A stretch of DNA of 64,000 nucleotides from Diploptera punctata (GCA_030220185.1 JASPKZ010009929.1:1-64000), one strand, 5' to 3'; counted from the first letter of the stretch, positions 11,219-20,959 are shown. Notes: a model not told the origin generated them from the letters alone. A program made the numbers and translations.

Positions 11219-11645
11219 GGCCATGGTGGACTAGTGGTTATGCTCCTTGCCTCTGGTCCCGAGGGTCACGGGTTCAAACCCTGCCAGGGTCGATGGATTT
11301 TTTAGGATGGAAAAATCCAAGGAGCAAGTCCTCCGGGAGGGACTTTAAGCCATGGGTCCCGAGTCTGAGGATTTTCAGGCTCGTAAAAATCCTTAAGCCT
11401 GAATGAAAAGGCCTCTAAGCAAAATTTACCAAATTTTCCCGTCCTAGTACTACCTTGGTTTCCTAGATGTCAGTATGAGGCGGAATGCTGACCACGGACC
11501 ACTCAAAATGACAACTATACGAAAACAAGTGCAACTAAATTATTATGGTTCAAATTCTTCCCTGTAGGGGAGAGCGCCTAAATCTCTGTAAAGGGAAAAC
11601 ATGGGCTTACAATACAATACAATACAATACAATACAATACAATCT
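11219..11645 (+). mobile_element. SINE family 3, near full-length
   Basis: A tRNA-like head: A-box-like tggactagtggttatgc, then B-box-like gggttcaaaccc. The body has 'ttaggatggaaaaatcc', 'gagggactttaagcc' and 'taagcctgaatgaaaaggcc', and the 3' end carries an (AATAC)n tract at about 11609-11641. Closely related copies lie at 31684-32095 and 49135-49430, and a detached tail at 35150-35225. Confidence 0.8.
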
Positions 11646-11759
11646 CCAAGTGCAAAGTTAAGCCAGATATGGTCTATAATTGTTTATGATGACTAAGTGA
11701 ATTATATTTTCTGTGCACACAGGCAGAATACAGGCCTGTCGCAGCTTGGGACGTGGAAG

Positions 11760-11831
11760 TAACCCCGCCCCTTTACTGAGGACTCTGAATTTCTTCTCCT
11801 TCTCCACCTGCTCTGTTCACTAGGCCTGGAC
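11760..11831 (+). promoter_or_regulatory. Possible promoter or 5'UTR with GC box
   Basis: A GC-box-like CCCCGCCCC lies at about 11763-11771, about 60 bp ahead of the ATG at 11832. A pyrimidine-rich tract ending in 'ctag' (11820-11823) could instead be a splice acceptor, making the ATG exon a 29-bp internal exon. The sequence does not decide between the two. Confidence 0.3.
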
Positions 11832-11852
11832 ATGGCTCTGCTCTGTCTCAAG
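11824..11852 (+). CDS. Glut1: Putative short first coding exon of Glut1 (ATG at 11832)
   Basis: ATG at 11832 is followed by six codons (peptide MALLCLK) and a donor, AAG|gtacac, at 11853. The exon ends in phase 0, exactly what the membrane exon at 54637 needs, giving MALLCLK joined to GLTFFLSYAIL. From knowledge of the family, fly Glut1 starts with a similarly short, hydrophobic, cysteine-containing leader of about seven residues just before GLTFF. That resemblance plus phase agreement supports this as the start of the short isoform. It would require a 42.8 kb intron, or skipping of the exons at 12.0 and 33.6 kb. Codons 1-7 are too few for homology alone, so the call depends on the exon at 54637. 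Confidence 0.5.
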
Positions 11853-11962
11853 GTACACGTATGTGTGTGTATGTGTGAAAATGGTATGTGTGTGTGTTAT
11901 ATTGATTCTCTCCCCATGTCAGGGAAACAGTTTGAAAAGGGACCTGGTGACTCGCACAGTAG

Positions 11963-12288
11963 GAGAATGGGCGAGACGCGACCAGGGATCAAACCCATGA
12001 GAAAATCTGTGGCGGGCCAACAACAACAACAACAACATCATCACAAGCGAGAAGTAGCTCAAGCCCAGGTCCATCCGGTTCCGGAGCTCAAGTTCTGGAA
12101 CTGCAGGAGTATGTTGGCGTGGGCGACAGTGGCGATCTTGAGGCATCAGCTCCGAGGTCCCCCCCGCTCAAGCTGACCGCCAGAACTCGGGACCCAAACC
12201 CGACAGCCAGGCGGAGGAAGGTTAGTGATGAAACGAAAGAAGAAATTGAGGAGGAAGACGAAGCTACTCTCAGGGAGTTGCTAGTGAG
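11963..12288 (+). CDS. Candidate exon: disordered acidic N-terminal region (Glut1 long form?)
   Basis: A GC-rich frame runs to a strong donor (GTGAG|gtatgt at 12289) and ends in phase 2. It encodes a Ser/Pro/Gly-rich segment, then LELQEYVGVGDSGDLE, a basic RTRDPNPTARRRK stretch and an acidic KEEIEEEDEATLRELLVR end. Composition contrasts sharply with the AT-rich surroundings. The 5' boundary is uncertain: in this frame the last stop is at 11960-11962, whereas a good acceptor (ccccatgtcag, ending 11922) leads into a different frame, open to 12176 through a CAA/CAT run (Gln/His). Either the true acceptor is inside, or an indel in the CAA run separates the frames. The phase-2 end fits the coiled-coil exon at 33552. 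No known domain was recognised. Confidence 0.5.
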
Positions 12289-13080
12289 GTATGTAACGTG
12301 CCTCTATCCCTAAGCCTCACATGTCTCCATTAGTAAGCCACTCTCTTGCAAAATATGAGACTTACTTCTGGAGTGTGTGTGTCCCCCAACACAAAATCCA
12401 TATTGCATGCGCATGCCGTGTTCAGCCAGTTGACCACGTATTGAATTTCTCGGTTTTTTCTCGATTTGGCATGTAGGCACGGTTTGCGAGAATAGTAAAC
12501 GCAAGATATTCTCTCTGGTTTCAGCACACACAGGAAATCCCAGATTCCAGCTTTCATTGAAGTAAGTAGAATCGTTGAATTGATGTTTTTGTTTTTGATG
12601 GAGGTGAAATAATAGTTCTACACACGTCACACCGTAGAGTTACATGTTGTGCCCCGTGACCCGGGGCTCAGTGGCTGTTTTATTTGTTCTAACCAGGGCT
12701 AGCATGATTTCATCTCATACACAAATAGCAAAATACCTATCATAAATCACCATTTATTAAATAAACATTTTAACTGATTTTCCAAATATCATAAAAAAAT
12801 TCAAAAAACTTGCTGTAGGACTAAGGCTGTTTGAAAAATGTTTTAAGAATTGCAGTGTTCAAGGACATCAAGTTTGAATTGAAGACATTAAACATAGTAA
12901 TATTATAATAAAACAATAATCAGAAAATAACAACAAGATGTTATACTGGTACTTAGAGCCTAAATGAGCATTTAAGAGATTACAGTGTTTAATACTTGAA
13001 AATTGTAATATTCCTTTAAGTTTAAACTTAGTAGAAAGTAACACTGTGAGGTATTAAATTTAATATTGGGAATATTACCT
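12289..13080. other. Intronic or intergenic stretch
   Basis: No gene or clear repeat is seen. Minus-strand open frames around 12310-12630 lack domain features and splice context. Confidence 0.45.
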
Positions 13081-13425
13081 TACTTCATATTTTATCTTCT
13101 TTTTAGACCGGTTTCAGAATGATTATTCCATCATCAGTATCTTTACAACTGTTTTTCTGTCATGGTGGTACACTGCTTCTTCCTCCATATCTTGGTAGAA
13201 CGATGAACCTCCGAATTAAATCAGATTTCCCGAGAATTTCAAAATTCATTAAATTGTCCTTATTTAAAAAATAATGTTTAATTCGTTAATTTTTCTTTCT
13301 TATTTAAAAAAATGTATTTTTTTAAATAAGAAGGACAAATTAAAGAATTTTTTTAAATTCCCAGGGAATGTGATTTGATTCAGAGGTTCATTGGTCTACC
13401 CATAGAGAAACTTCGAATAGAGGGA
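13081..13425. mobile_element. Two Penelope-like 3' ends, head-to-head
   Basis: The minus-strand part (13081-13260) encodes a decayed MNFEI...DLI-RFI tail of the Penelope ORF followed by its 3' non-coding end. The + strand part (13340-13420) repeats the same coding piece in opposite orientation. The central AT-rich segment is itself palindromic (aaataagaa...ttcttattt). Confidence 0.65.
13096..13147 (-). ncRNA. Hammerhead-ribozyme-like core, well preserved
   Basis: On the minus strand: CTGATGA (13131-13137), a helix II hairpin with GAAU/AUUC pairing and an AAUC loop, then GAAAC, CG and GTC (13106-13108). All core residues of a type I hammerhead are present. Helix III (ACCGGU) is self-complementary with no room for a loop, as in the minimal hammerheads known from Penelope-like elements, which favour dimeric folding. 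Helix I is weak: two pairs next to the core. Confidence 0.7.
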
Positions 13426-14041
13426 AAACTCTGTACAGTGACATCTAAAAATTTTGGTCGTTTACGATGAACTACAATGGTAGTGCTGTTTCATAGTAAC
13501 AGAATGCGTAACTAAATAAAACAAATGCAAGGCACATGGCATGTTCACTTGGGATTATGGGAAATTAGCCATTTTGTAAATTTAAATTTTTAACTGCTGT
13601 CCTTTCGTTCTATGTAGACGATACTGTAGAAATTATATATTATCGAAAGTTAAAATAATTACTTAGATTTTATTTTACTCTATTTTGTAAGTAAATTCAA
13701 GCTTATTTACGTTTTTAATGTGAATCTATTTTCAAAGATAAACCTACTAGAAGTGATAAAATTCTAAGATTTGTTAGATTAGGAAGAGTGATGTTAGTGT
13801 ACAGCCATTTCTAATAGACACTTAAAAAATGTGACTTTATAATGGATTTCAGATGTACGACATGGCTAAGGTTCTTTGATAAATATTGTATAAAATATGT
13901 ACCGGCATGTGAGAATAAGAGGGTAGGTCAATTGTACATATTTATTAAAAGAGCTCATAATGCACGTTTTTAAATTTTAATAAACGAAAATAAATTAACA
14001 TGTTTTATTTATTTCTATTCTTCCCTTTGGTTAAAATTAAA
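13426..14041. other. AT-rich non-coding stretch
   Basis: No gene or recognised repeat. Confidence 0.5.
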
Positions 14042-14315
14042 GAAAATCTTTAGGTCTGAGAGGCTGGGTACAAATAATTCCATGATTTAAGATTAATTAA
14101 TATGTTATATATTCATATAATAGTTCATTTCCATGATTATTCACCAGATGGCATTATATAATTATAATTTTACCACCCAATGGTGCTGAATTTCATATTA
14201 ATACCAGAAAAAAATTGAAATAATTTAGATGTCATTAGTTATTCTACACTAGTGCTGCTTGTGGCATGTATGCGAAACTTGTCCACTTCCTTCTCTGGTA
14301 CTCTACGGGTCTACC
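14042..14315 (+). repeat. Interspersed repeat X, + copy
   Basis: Matches in inverted orientation the right end of the window (63250-63508 plus 63943-64000): 'tctgagaggctgggtac', 'attattcacca(c/g)atggcat', 'gctgaatttcatatta', 'gaaacttgtccact' and 'ttctctggtact'. The 63 kb copy is split by a retroposon that is absent here. No ORF. Confidence 0.8.
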
Positions 14316-14410
14316 AACAGATGGAGGAAGAGGCAGTGCATCATCCAAAAAAACAATAGTCATAAAGATACTGATGATGGAGTAATCATTCTGAAACTGA
14401 TATAAAAAGA
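14312..14410 (+). mobile_element. Penelope-like 3' end with decayed hammerhead
   Basis: 'tctaccaacagatggaggaaga' matches the coding tail of the Penelope relics. CTGATGA (14370-14376) and GAAAC are kept, but the cleavage triplet is altered (GATA in place of GGTC). Confidence 0.6.
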
Positions 14411-14734
14411 AGACAAAATACAAGCAGTGGTGATACAAGTATTTTCATTATTAAATTCCTTTAAGTATTTGTAGAATATTCTATTTAATCTTATTGCTAT
14501 GAAATTGTTCTACAATAAATAAATAAGTTGCTCTTTTTTTCTCTGCAAGATCTGCAAACAACTACCAAGTAAAAGTAAATTATTATACATGTGAACACTG
14601 TTTACTAATATTAAATTTAAATATCAATATTTGTTTTAGGTATAAAACATTTTATATTACTGATAAATTTTGAACTATGGTCCACATTCCTCTCTGTTAA
14701 ATAGTAAATATTACTAATCTCTTAGAAAATGGGG
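14411..14734. other. AT-rich non-coding stretch
   Basis: No gene or recognised repeat. Confidence 0.5.
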
Positions 14735-15165
14735 GCACACCATAGTGTATTTGATTAAGCCAATATGCTACAAACCAGAAGGCAGAGGTTTGATTTCTGA
14801 TGAGATAAGGATTTGTAAACTGGGCGAAATCCTTGGATGACACCATGGCCCTGGGGTTGACTCAGCATCTAACAGAAATGAATATCAAATGTTTGAAGAG
14901 GAAAATATACGCCTAGACTGAGTTCAAAACCTCACCTGTAAGACTAATATCAGGAAACTTTAAGGCCGTCCCCGAACATTATGTGGCCATCATAATCATC
15001 ATTCATATTTGCCTTGGATTAAGTATAGGATTAAGGTCTCTCCTGGCACACCACTATCATATTCATAATCATCAACCATCATATCATCGGGACAGCGTAA
15101 CCTGCCTTCCAGGTGCCACAACCTGAGAAAATGTCAAAATGACAAACCTGTGGCATTGAATAAAA
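14735..15165 (+). mobile_element. Composite of SINE family 6 head and SINE family 2 tail
   Basis: The left part (14735-14890) has the family 6 tRNA-like head and 'accatggccctggggttgactcag'. The right part, from about 14930, has the family 2 body: 'cacctgtaag', 'tttaaggccgtccccga', 'tggccatcataatcatcatt' and 'gtaacctgccttccaggtgcc'. The junction is inside the family 6 body, so it is either a nested insertion or a template switch. Confidence 0.6.
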
Positions 15166-15825
15166 AAAGTTTATATCATAATTTTGTATTATATAATGCA
15201 ATACAAAATTAAATTTATGGTTTTAATATTCCATACAAGCAAATGATGACAAATCAAGAGCTGCTGAACATTTGATTACTACTACTACAACATTCCATAC
15301 CACTAAAAAATTGTGTTTTTAAGAGAATTGAATTTTGTCTTTCTCAAGTCAGTGAGATGACAGTGTAATTTTAATTAAGAGTTCTAATTGACAATAAATA
15401 GGTCTTGAACACTGTTCAACTTTTAAATATTGTTCTTGCAAACAGCTAAAAATAATTGGAAACTTAAGTCTATATTGAAACTTGAAATTACATAAATATC
15501 ACCATACTAAAACATTGCATTTAAACAACAAACATCTGTGTAATGTAATACATATAGTATCATGCCTGCTCTGGATATGGTGCAGCGACATCCATCAACT
15601 AAACACATTTTAAAAATTTGTCTGTAAAAATAACCAACCAAATAGCATTGTTAGGAATTGAGAGGATGGGATGGTGTTTTAAAAAAATAACTTACTCTTT
15701 GGTGAAAAATGTTCAAGAGATGCCTTTCCCCCCTCCCAAAAAAAATGGGAGTTAAATTTTGAAGAAATTACCTCATTAAAAAGTTAAATTTGTCACTCTT
15801 AAAGATAAATTCAAACATATTTAAA
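15166..15825. other. AT-rich non-coding stretch
   Basis: No gene or recognised repeat. Confidence 0.5.
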
Positions 15826-16015
15826 GAAAAAATATATGGCTAGACTGGGGTTTGATCCCTGACCTTTAGCTTTATACACTAATGCTTTACCATTTGAGCT
15901 ATCCTAGGCCTCCATTCTAAATGTAAATTTTTCTCTTATATATTGCAATTCCCGAAAGTGCCAAATGCTACGAACTGTTGCTCGACACATACAAATGGCA
16001 GCTTCCTATGTAAGA
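15826..16015 (-). mobile_element. tRNA-like hairpin element, diverged copy
   Basis: A minus-strand tRNA-like region (B-box ggatcaaacccc-like, A-box tagctcaaatgg-like) is followed by 'aaatttttctcttatatattgcaattcccgaaa' and a spacer with 'caaatggcagcttccta', the same layout as the copies at 24360-25470. Confidence 0.6.
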
Positions 16016-16289
16016 AGACTTTTACGTTTATAACAAAAACATCATAAATTCAAACATTTTGTGTTAGATTAGTTGTAAAAAGTTATGTAAAATCACATGT
16101 AATAAAAGTGATGAAAATAAGTTTTCTGCCCTTAGTTATGAGAGTTTAATTTCCATAATGTCTCAAAATAATATTTGAGCAAACTCAACAGTCTTAAGCA
16201 AAACATCAAGGAATTTAAATCCCCAATCATTGTTGTAAATCCAGCTGTGAATAGTGCATCTTTCTATAATAGACAACAATTAAAGCATT

Positions 16290-16555
16290 AATAATATGGA
16301 TATGAAAAAAATGGAGGGTGTAACAACAATAGGTGAAAGAAGAATGATGGAAATAATATAGATGAGTAAAAGAAACTGAATGGGTCACTGGCTAAGAAGA
16401 AGCTGCCCGTTGAAGGATACAATTATGGGAATAGGGGATGAATAAATGTCCAGAAAAGAAGATATAAGATGATAAACAACATAAAGATAGATAGATTGTA
16501 TGCAGATATGAAGAGAAAAGAACAGAAAGAAGAATGGAGAATGCTGTATTTGTTT
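16290..16555 (+). pseudogene. LINE C-terminal relic
   Basis: Decayed frame with the order RRM-E, SKRN-MGHWLRR-CPLKDTI, a Gly/Arg-Lys stretch, then YADMKRKEQKEEWRML-like. This is the conserved tail of RTE/CR1-like non-LTR RTs (NWIGHxLR... MKRRAxxRxxWR). Multiple stops. Confidence 0.55.
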
Positions 16556-16918
16556 AATGGTCCACTCTTAACTTCAGTCTCAGTGACCTAATTTATTCAT
16601 CATTGTAGTACCTGTGTCCAAAGTTTGTGAAAATAAACCTGGCCATATTAAATTAATTTTGAAAACAAAAGTATCCTAGGATATATAATTGATTTAATAC
16701 ATATGAAAACTTTTTATATGGAAAGAGATGTGTTAGATAAAATAGATTACCTCTGCATTGTATCATTTTAGTGGATCTAACATCATAGGAATCCCAGATT
16801 TGATTCCAGTTATGCAATAGAAGTATTATTTGGGAACAGCGTCTGGTTCGATCTACTCTATCTCATGAGGCCAACTTGGTAACTACTTGATAAAAGAAGA
16901 AAACTAAAATTTTTAATA

Positions 16919-17153
16919 AATTCTGTTCACTTCATCTCATACCTGTCTTCTAATTAGATTGGTTTTAAAACCTTGGCAGTTTCATCATCAGTAATTTCAT
17001 GACCGATGTCCTGTCATCCAAGAACACTGCTTCTTACTTCATCGCATGTCAGAACATCAGTCGTGAAATTACTGATGATGAAACCATCTAGGTTTTGAAA
17101 CCAGTCTATTAAAAGGTGGGATATGAGGTGAGGTGAAGAGAATTTATTTTAAA
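16919..17153. mobile_element. Head-to-head Penelope-like ends (imperfect inverted repeat)
   Basis: The left arm from 'cacttcatctcatacctgtcttcta' pairs with the right arm ending 'ggatatgaggtgaggtgaag', arms about 90 bp, spacer about 40 bp. Each arm is the 3' terminal region of a Penelope-like element, with a hammerhead-like core in opposite orientations. The minus-strand core (CTGATGA but AAAA and AATC) is decayed; the plus-strand core is preserved. Confidence 0.75.
17060..17116 (+). ncRNA. Hammerhead-ribozyme-like core, well preserved
   Basis: CTGATGA (17072-17078), helix II AAACC/GGTTT with loop atcta, GAAAC (17097-17101), then GTC (17104-17106). All catalytic-core residues are present. Helix III (ACCAGU) is one change away from palindromic ACCGGU. 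Adjacent helix I pairs are A-U and U-A, then a mismatch. Confidence 0.7.
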
Positions 17154-17509
17154 TTTTAAATTCTACCTCATAGTGATATTTCCTATAATATTTCTATAAG
17201 AAAACTGAAACTAATATTTAGGGATTGTATGATAATCACCAGTTTCAGTGATAACAGTAAGTTCAGTTACACTTGGCTATTTAGAGCTGTTGTGTTCATC
17301 ATATTTATCATCATCAGTAGCAGCAGCAGCATCACAACAGTCCAATTTGAACCTCAGCTTCTCTTAGAACCCTCTTTCAAGGCAAACAGTTGTTACAAAT
17401 TTATTTAATTGAATGACAAAATAACAACTCATATAAAATAATAACCTAATGCAAACAGCAATACCTCTGGTATTTTTATTGGAGTGTTATTAAAGAAGAT
17501 AATGATTGT

Positions 17510-17745
17510 GAATAATTAAGACATATGGGGAAAAATCTATGTACAGAAGAACAAGGAAAGAATTATGAATTTTGAAATTCCTGGAGAAAGGAACTTAATT
17601 GGTAAATTCATTAGACCAGAGGCAGAGAGAGCAGGAATCAAGAATCAGGGCCAACAACTTGAGAAAATTCAGTCTGTAATTGCTGACGATGGGGCTCAGA
17701 AGCCTTGAAACATATGTTCGACAACAACAACCATAAGAGCTAAGA
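17510..17745 (+). pseudogene. Penelope-like element C-terminal relic and end
   Basis: The frame reads IMNFEIPGERNLIGKFIRPEAERA and onward to QSVIADDGAQKP, matching the end of the 47959-49035 ORF (LMNFEIPGENDLVSRFF). It is 5'-truncated. The hammerhead-like core at 17673-17728 overlaps the last codons. Confidence 0.7.
17673..17728 (+). ncRNA. Hammerhead-ribozyme-like core overlapping the ORF end
   Basis: CTGACGA (17683-17689), helix II GGGCU/AGCCU with a small loop, GAAAC (17707-17711), helix III ACAUAUGU (palindromic), cleavage triplet GTT (17716-17718). The core is complete; GUU is a permitted but slower triplet. Confidence 0.6.
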
Positions 17746-17989
17746 ATGTACAGACGAAATATCTTAATTATTAAACAAACATCTTAATGTTACTTTCTAT
17801 TATATTTTTTAAAATGATTGTGAATATTCATCCCATGGTATGTACAGATGTGCCAAATTCTTTATCAACAAGTGAGTAATAGATGTTGCCACAATAAGGA
17901 TTAGGATGATTTCTGTAGAGAAATGGAAGATTTTTTATCAAAGCTTCATTACTAACATTGTGGCATACAAATAAAAATGATTATAAGAA

Positions 17990-18375
17990 TTAATCTTATT
18001 ACATAAATCTTGAATGGTAGTGAAGCATGGACAATATGAAGAAGAGATGAAAGCCGAATAACAGCAAATGAGATATGATTTATGCGCCGAACAGCAGGCT
18101 ACACAAAGTGGGACCATACAAGAAATGAGGAAATTATGGAAGAGTTGGATGTAGAACCCATTCTTCACCATATACAAAACTACCAGAACAACTGGAAAGC
18201 CCATCTTCAGTGAATGCCATCTCATAGAATTCCAAAAGCCATACTTCGCTACTGCCCCCAAGGCAAAAGATTGCTGGGACGTCCAAAAAAGCGCTGGATG
18301 GGAAAATTCCTCTTTGAGACCATAACAGGCCATATGGCCTAATGCTTGCATGGATGATGATGATGATGATGATGA
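17990..18375 (+). pseudogene. LINE C-terminal relic with (GAT)n tail
   Basis: The frame contains GSEAWT, DESRITANE, FMRRTAGYTKWDHTRN, NNWKAHL and RIPKAILRY...LLGRPKKRW, homologous to the 31137-31683 LINE (MRRTAGYTRWDRKRN, RSLGRPMKRW). It ends with a (GAT)n tract at 18351-18375. It has stops at several positions. Only the last about 120 codons remain. Confidence 0.75.
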
Positions 18376-18394
18376 CATAACTGTTGAAAATCAG

Positions 18395-18490
18395 TTCAGA
18401 AACCAACTTGATTGTGGTTAATGGATTTTTTCAGAGTCTAAAAATACTAAGTATGCTTCCTTCAGAAAATAAGTAAAACTTGGTAAAAAT
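18395..18490 (+). mobile_element. SINE family 4 tail fragment
   Basis: Shares 'taaaaatactaagtatgcttccttcagaaaat' style sequence with the tail of the 4311-4445 copy. Confidence 0.45.
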
Positions 18491-18534
18491 TTATAGGAAT
18501 TAACATTGAAATTTAATAATTAAGTATTATTATT

Positions 18535-18665
18535 ATATTACACCTTGACTCATATTTTGTCTTCTTTTTAGATTGGTTTTAGAGACTAATAATCCTCCAT
18601 TGTCAGTCCTGTACAAACAGATGATGAAACCGGTCAAAAAGTAGACAAATTTTGAGGTGAGGCAT
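18535..18665. mobile_element. Short head-to-head Penelope-like ends, decayed
   Basis: 'tcatattttgtcttctttttagattgg' is mirrored by 'ccggtcaaaaagtagacaaattttga'. The right arm keeps GATGAAACCGGTC, but its CTGANGA/helix II part has been lost. Confidence 0.6.
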
Positions 18666-19074
18666 AATTTAATAATAATTTTTTATGCTGTTGGTGCTGT
18701 AAAAGAATGTGAAACCTGAAACAAAAGTCTCTGAAAAAAAATTGTCAGTATTTTCACATGCAACTTTAAGATTTTTTAAAGAGAATTGTTAAATGCAAGA
18801 ATACTATCTCTAATTATATTTGTTCTTCAAGTTATAAAATAGAAATAAATATAAATAAGAAATACGATTACACACAACAGTAAAAGTACACAACCATCTG
18901 ATACACACATGAAAAAACTAGACATAATATGATTCAAGATGTTCATAATTTTTAAATAATAATAATAAAAATAAATCTTTTATATGTGACATGTTCTTAG
19001 AAACCATTGAGGAATTAAAATAGAATTTAATATACACAGAGAAGCAATATATAAGCAATAGTTTCTGTGACAAA

Positions 19075-19190
19075 GGAGAAAGATTTTTGCCTGAACTGGG
19101 ATTAGAATTAAAAGCTTTATACTCTGGCACTCTACAATAGAGCTATTTAGACAGCTCTAGGAGCAAGCATAAATTTCTCATTGAGAATAT
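19075..19190 (-). mobile_element. Old tRNA-like hairpin element
   Basis: Strongly diverged minus-strand tRNA-like copy flanked by 'gagaaagattttt' and 'aaatttctcattg', the decayed inverted flanks of the family. Confidence 0.45.
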
Positions 19191-19291
19191 AAAATAATAT
19201 AAAAATACGCAAAAGAAAATAGAGGTAAGAAAATAATAGATTCCATTATATTATTTTTGGTCTGGACATCTTACCTCAATATTAATGTTGA

Positions 19292-19348
19292 TTTGTTCTT
19301 GGACATGTTTCAAAAACAATTCTCTGTTTTATCTTCAGCTTTCCCAGA
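19292..19348 (-). ncRNA. Hammerhead-ribozyme-like core (left arm)
   Basis: On the minus strand: CTGAAGA (19332-19338), helix II AAAACA/UGUUUU, GAAAC, helix III ACAUGU (palindromic), GTC (19302-19304). Complete core. Helix I shows only one pair next to the core. Confidence 0.65.
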
Positions 19349-19353
19349 CTCAG

Positions 19354-19410
19354 TCTGGGAAAGCTGAAGATAAAACAGAGAATTGTTTTGAAACATGTCC
19401 AAGAACAAAT
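19354..19410 (+). ncRNA. Hammerhead-ribozyme-like core (right arm)
   Basis: CTGAAGA (19364-19370), helix II AAAACA/UGUUUU of six pairs, GAAAC (19390-19394), GTC (19397-19399). Mirror copy of the core at 19292-19348. Confidence 0.65.
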
Positions 19411-19679
19411 CAACATTAATATTGAGGTAAGATGTCCAGACCAAAAATAATATAATTAAAATAACCTCAAAATATAACTTCCTAAAATTAAATATTAATA
19501 GATTCCATGATCTAAATTCAGAGTGAAGAATCTTAAGAATTACATCTTAACAGCTGAAAAAGATGTAAGTGTCAAGAATCCCATCCAAGATCAATAATTA
19601 TTTTTTAATTAAGAAGCTGAAAGTATGTGGCTTCCTTCAGGAGGCAAACTGAAAAGTTAATAACATTTTGTTGCAGAGA

Positions 19680-20025
19680 TATAAGGCATGTTAAAGAAAA
19701 TTACACAACAATCTGCCAGGATACAAGCTGCTGAAATGAGATTCCTCAGACCAATAGCAGGATATCAAAGAACAGACAAAAAACATAACACAAAAAATAA
19801 AACAACTAAAAATAGAGGAATTAAACTCAACAATAGAGAAATACAGAACAAACTGGAAAGAACACTTGGCAAGAATGGCTGAGAATAGAATACCAAAAGC
19901 AGCATACAACTATTCACCATGAGGAAGAAGAAGTTTGGGAAGACCAAGGAAAAGATGGAAGCAGCAATTTGGAGCCGGAACAGGCTAGTAAATAAGCCTA
20001 AACTGTGAAGAAGAAGAAGAAGTTA
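19680..20025 (+). pseudogene. LINE C-terminal relic with (GAA)n tail
   Basis: The frame reads SARIQAAEMRFLRPIAGYQRTDKK, then KLERTLGKNG and RKKKFGKTKEKMEAA. This matches the RT C-terminus of the 31.1 kb LINE (ITACEMRFMRRTAGYTRWDRK). It ends at a GAA repeat (20008-20022). Stops separate the pieces. Confidence 0.65.
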
Positions 20026-20959
20026 AAGAAAATTAGTTTTACAGAAAATATGTCTGGTAAAATTCTTAAATTGGAGCTAATTCCCTGTATCATGATTGGT
20101 CCCATAGCAGAAATAGATTATATAAGCTACACAAACAAACAAAAAATGCCCAGAAAATACTAGCCAAAGAGTAAATTAAATTGAACATTTAAAAAAAATG
20201 TATCTTACTTTCTAAAAATTAAATACCATTCCCTCCCCAAAAAGTATAAAATATTTTGACATTTAATGAATGTTGTTATTTTCCATAGGTGAAGGAGGAG
20301 TGTGCTTGGTTGTGCTTGGTTTTGGTTTAGTTGTTGTTTAGTTGAGAAATTTAATATCGCAGTTAATTCAACTGGCTGCACCGTGCATGTGTTGGGAAAA
20401 TACAGCACTGAGCCCCAAACTTGATGTAGCATGTTCATGCACGTGATGAGGACGCGCGTCGCAAGTTTATGGGGCTGCCCATGTTGAATTTATTTATTCG
20501 TTCGTTTTAAATCTTCATTTCCGTTTAGTGGATTTGCTTCGGCATGTGCCGTGCGAGAAAACCGACTGGCTGTCAACATACTGAGTCAGCGAATAATCGT
20601 CATATGAAGAAATATAGGTATCGTGCTATGCATGGGCGTTGAGTTGTTTTTTTTATTAATTTATAACTAACCTTTGCCAATATAAATTTTCGTGTGACAA
20701 TTTTGTGATATTAGCATTGTTAAAAATCTTGAACCATTACTATGGACTTGTAACGCCAAATGATATTTGTATTATGATGAAAAATTCTAACAAAACACAG
20801 CAAAGATAATAAATTTAACCAAATTTTCTACTATAGCACATGCCTCTGGTCTCTGAATGAATGAATCTCTCTACCTGCACTTCATGCTAATGTAACTTTT
20901 GTGTTAGAATTACAGTTATTGGACAAATGGAAATAAAATAATTATTTTTACAATTATTC
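20026..20959. other. Non-coding stretch
   Basis: No gene. A short CpG-rich patch (about 20440-20470, gaggacgcgcgtcgcaag) stands out from the AT-rich context. It could be regulatory or an old repeat. Confidence 0.4.

Larger units (their letters stand above)
19243..19458. mobile_element. Near-perfect 215-bp palindrome of Penelope-like ends
   Basis: The two arms (from 'attatattatttttggtctgg' to the mirrored 'ccagaccaaaaataatataat') are almost identical with essentially no spacer, the centre being at about 19350. Beyond the right arm, 'aaaataacctcaaaatataacttcc' also occurs next to the related copies at 40250-40385 and 46163-46529, so the palindrome is part of a slightly longer repeat. Each arm holds a complete hammerhead core. 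Confidence 0.85.

Noticed and set aside
12310..12630. 106-codon minus-strand ORF
   Set aside because: No domain, no splice context, ordinary intronic composition.
17938..18378. 146-codon minus-strand ORF starting with a serine run
   Set aside because: Antisense of a LINE C-terminal relic; the serine run is the reverse of the (GAT)n tail.
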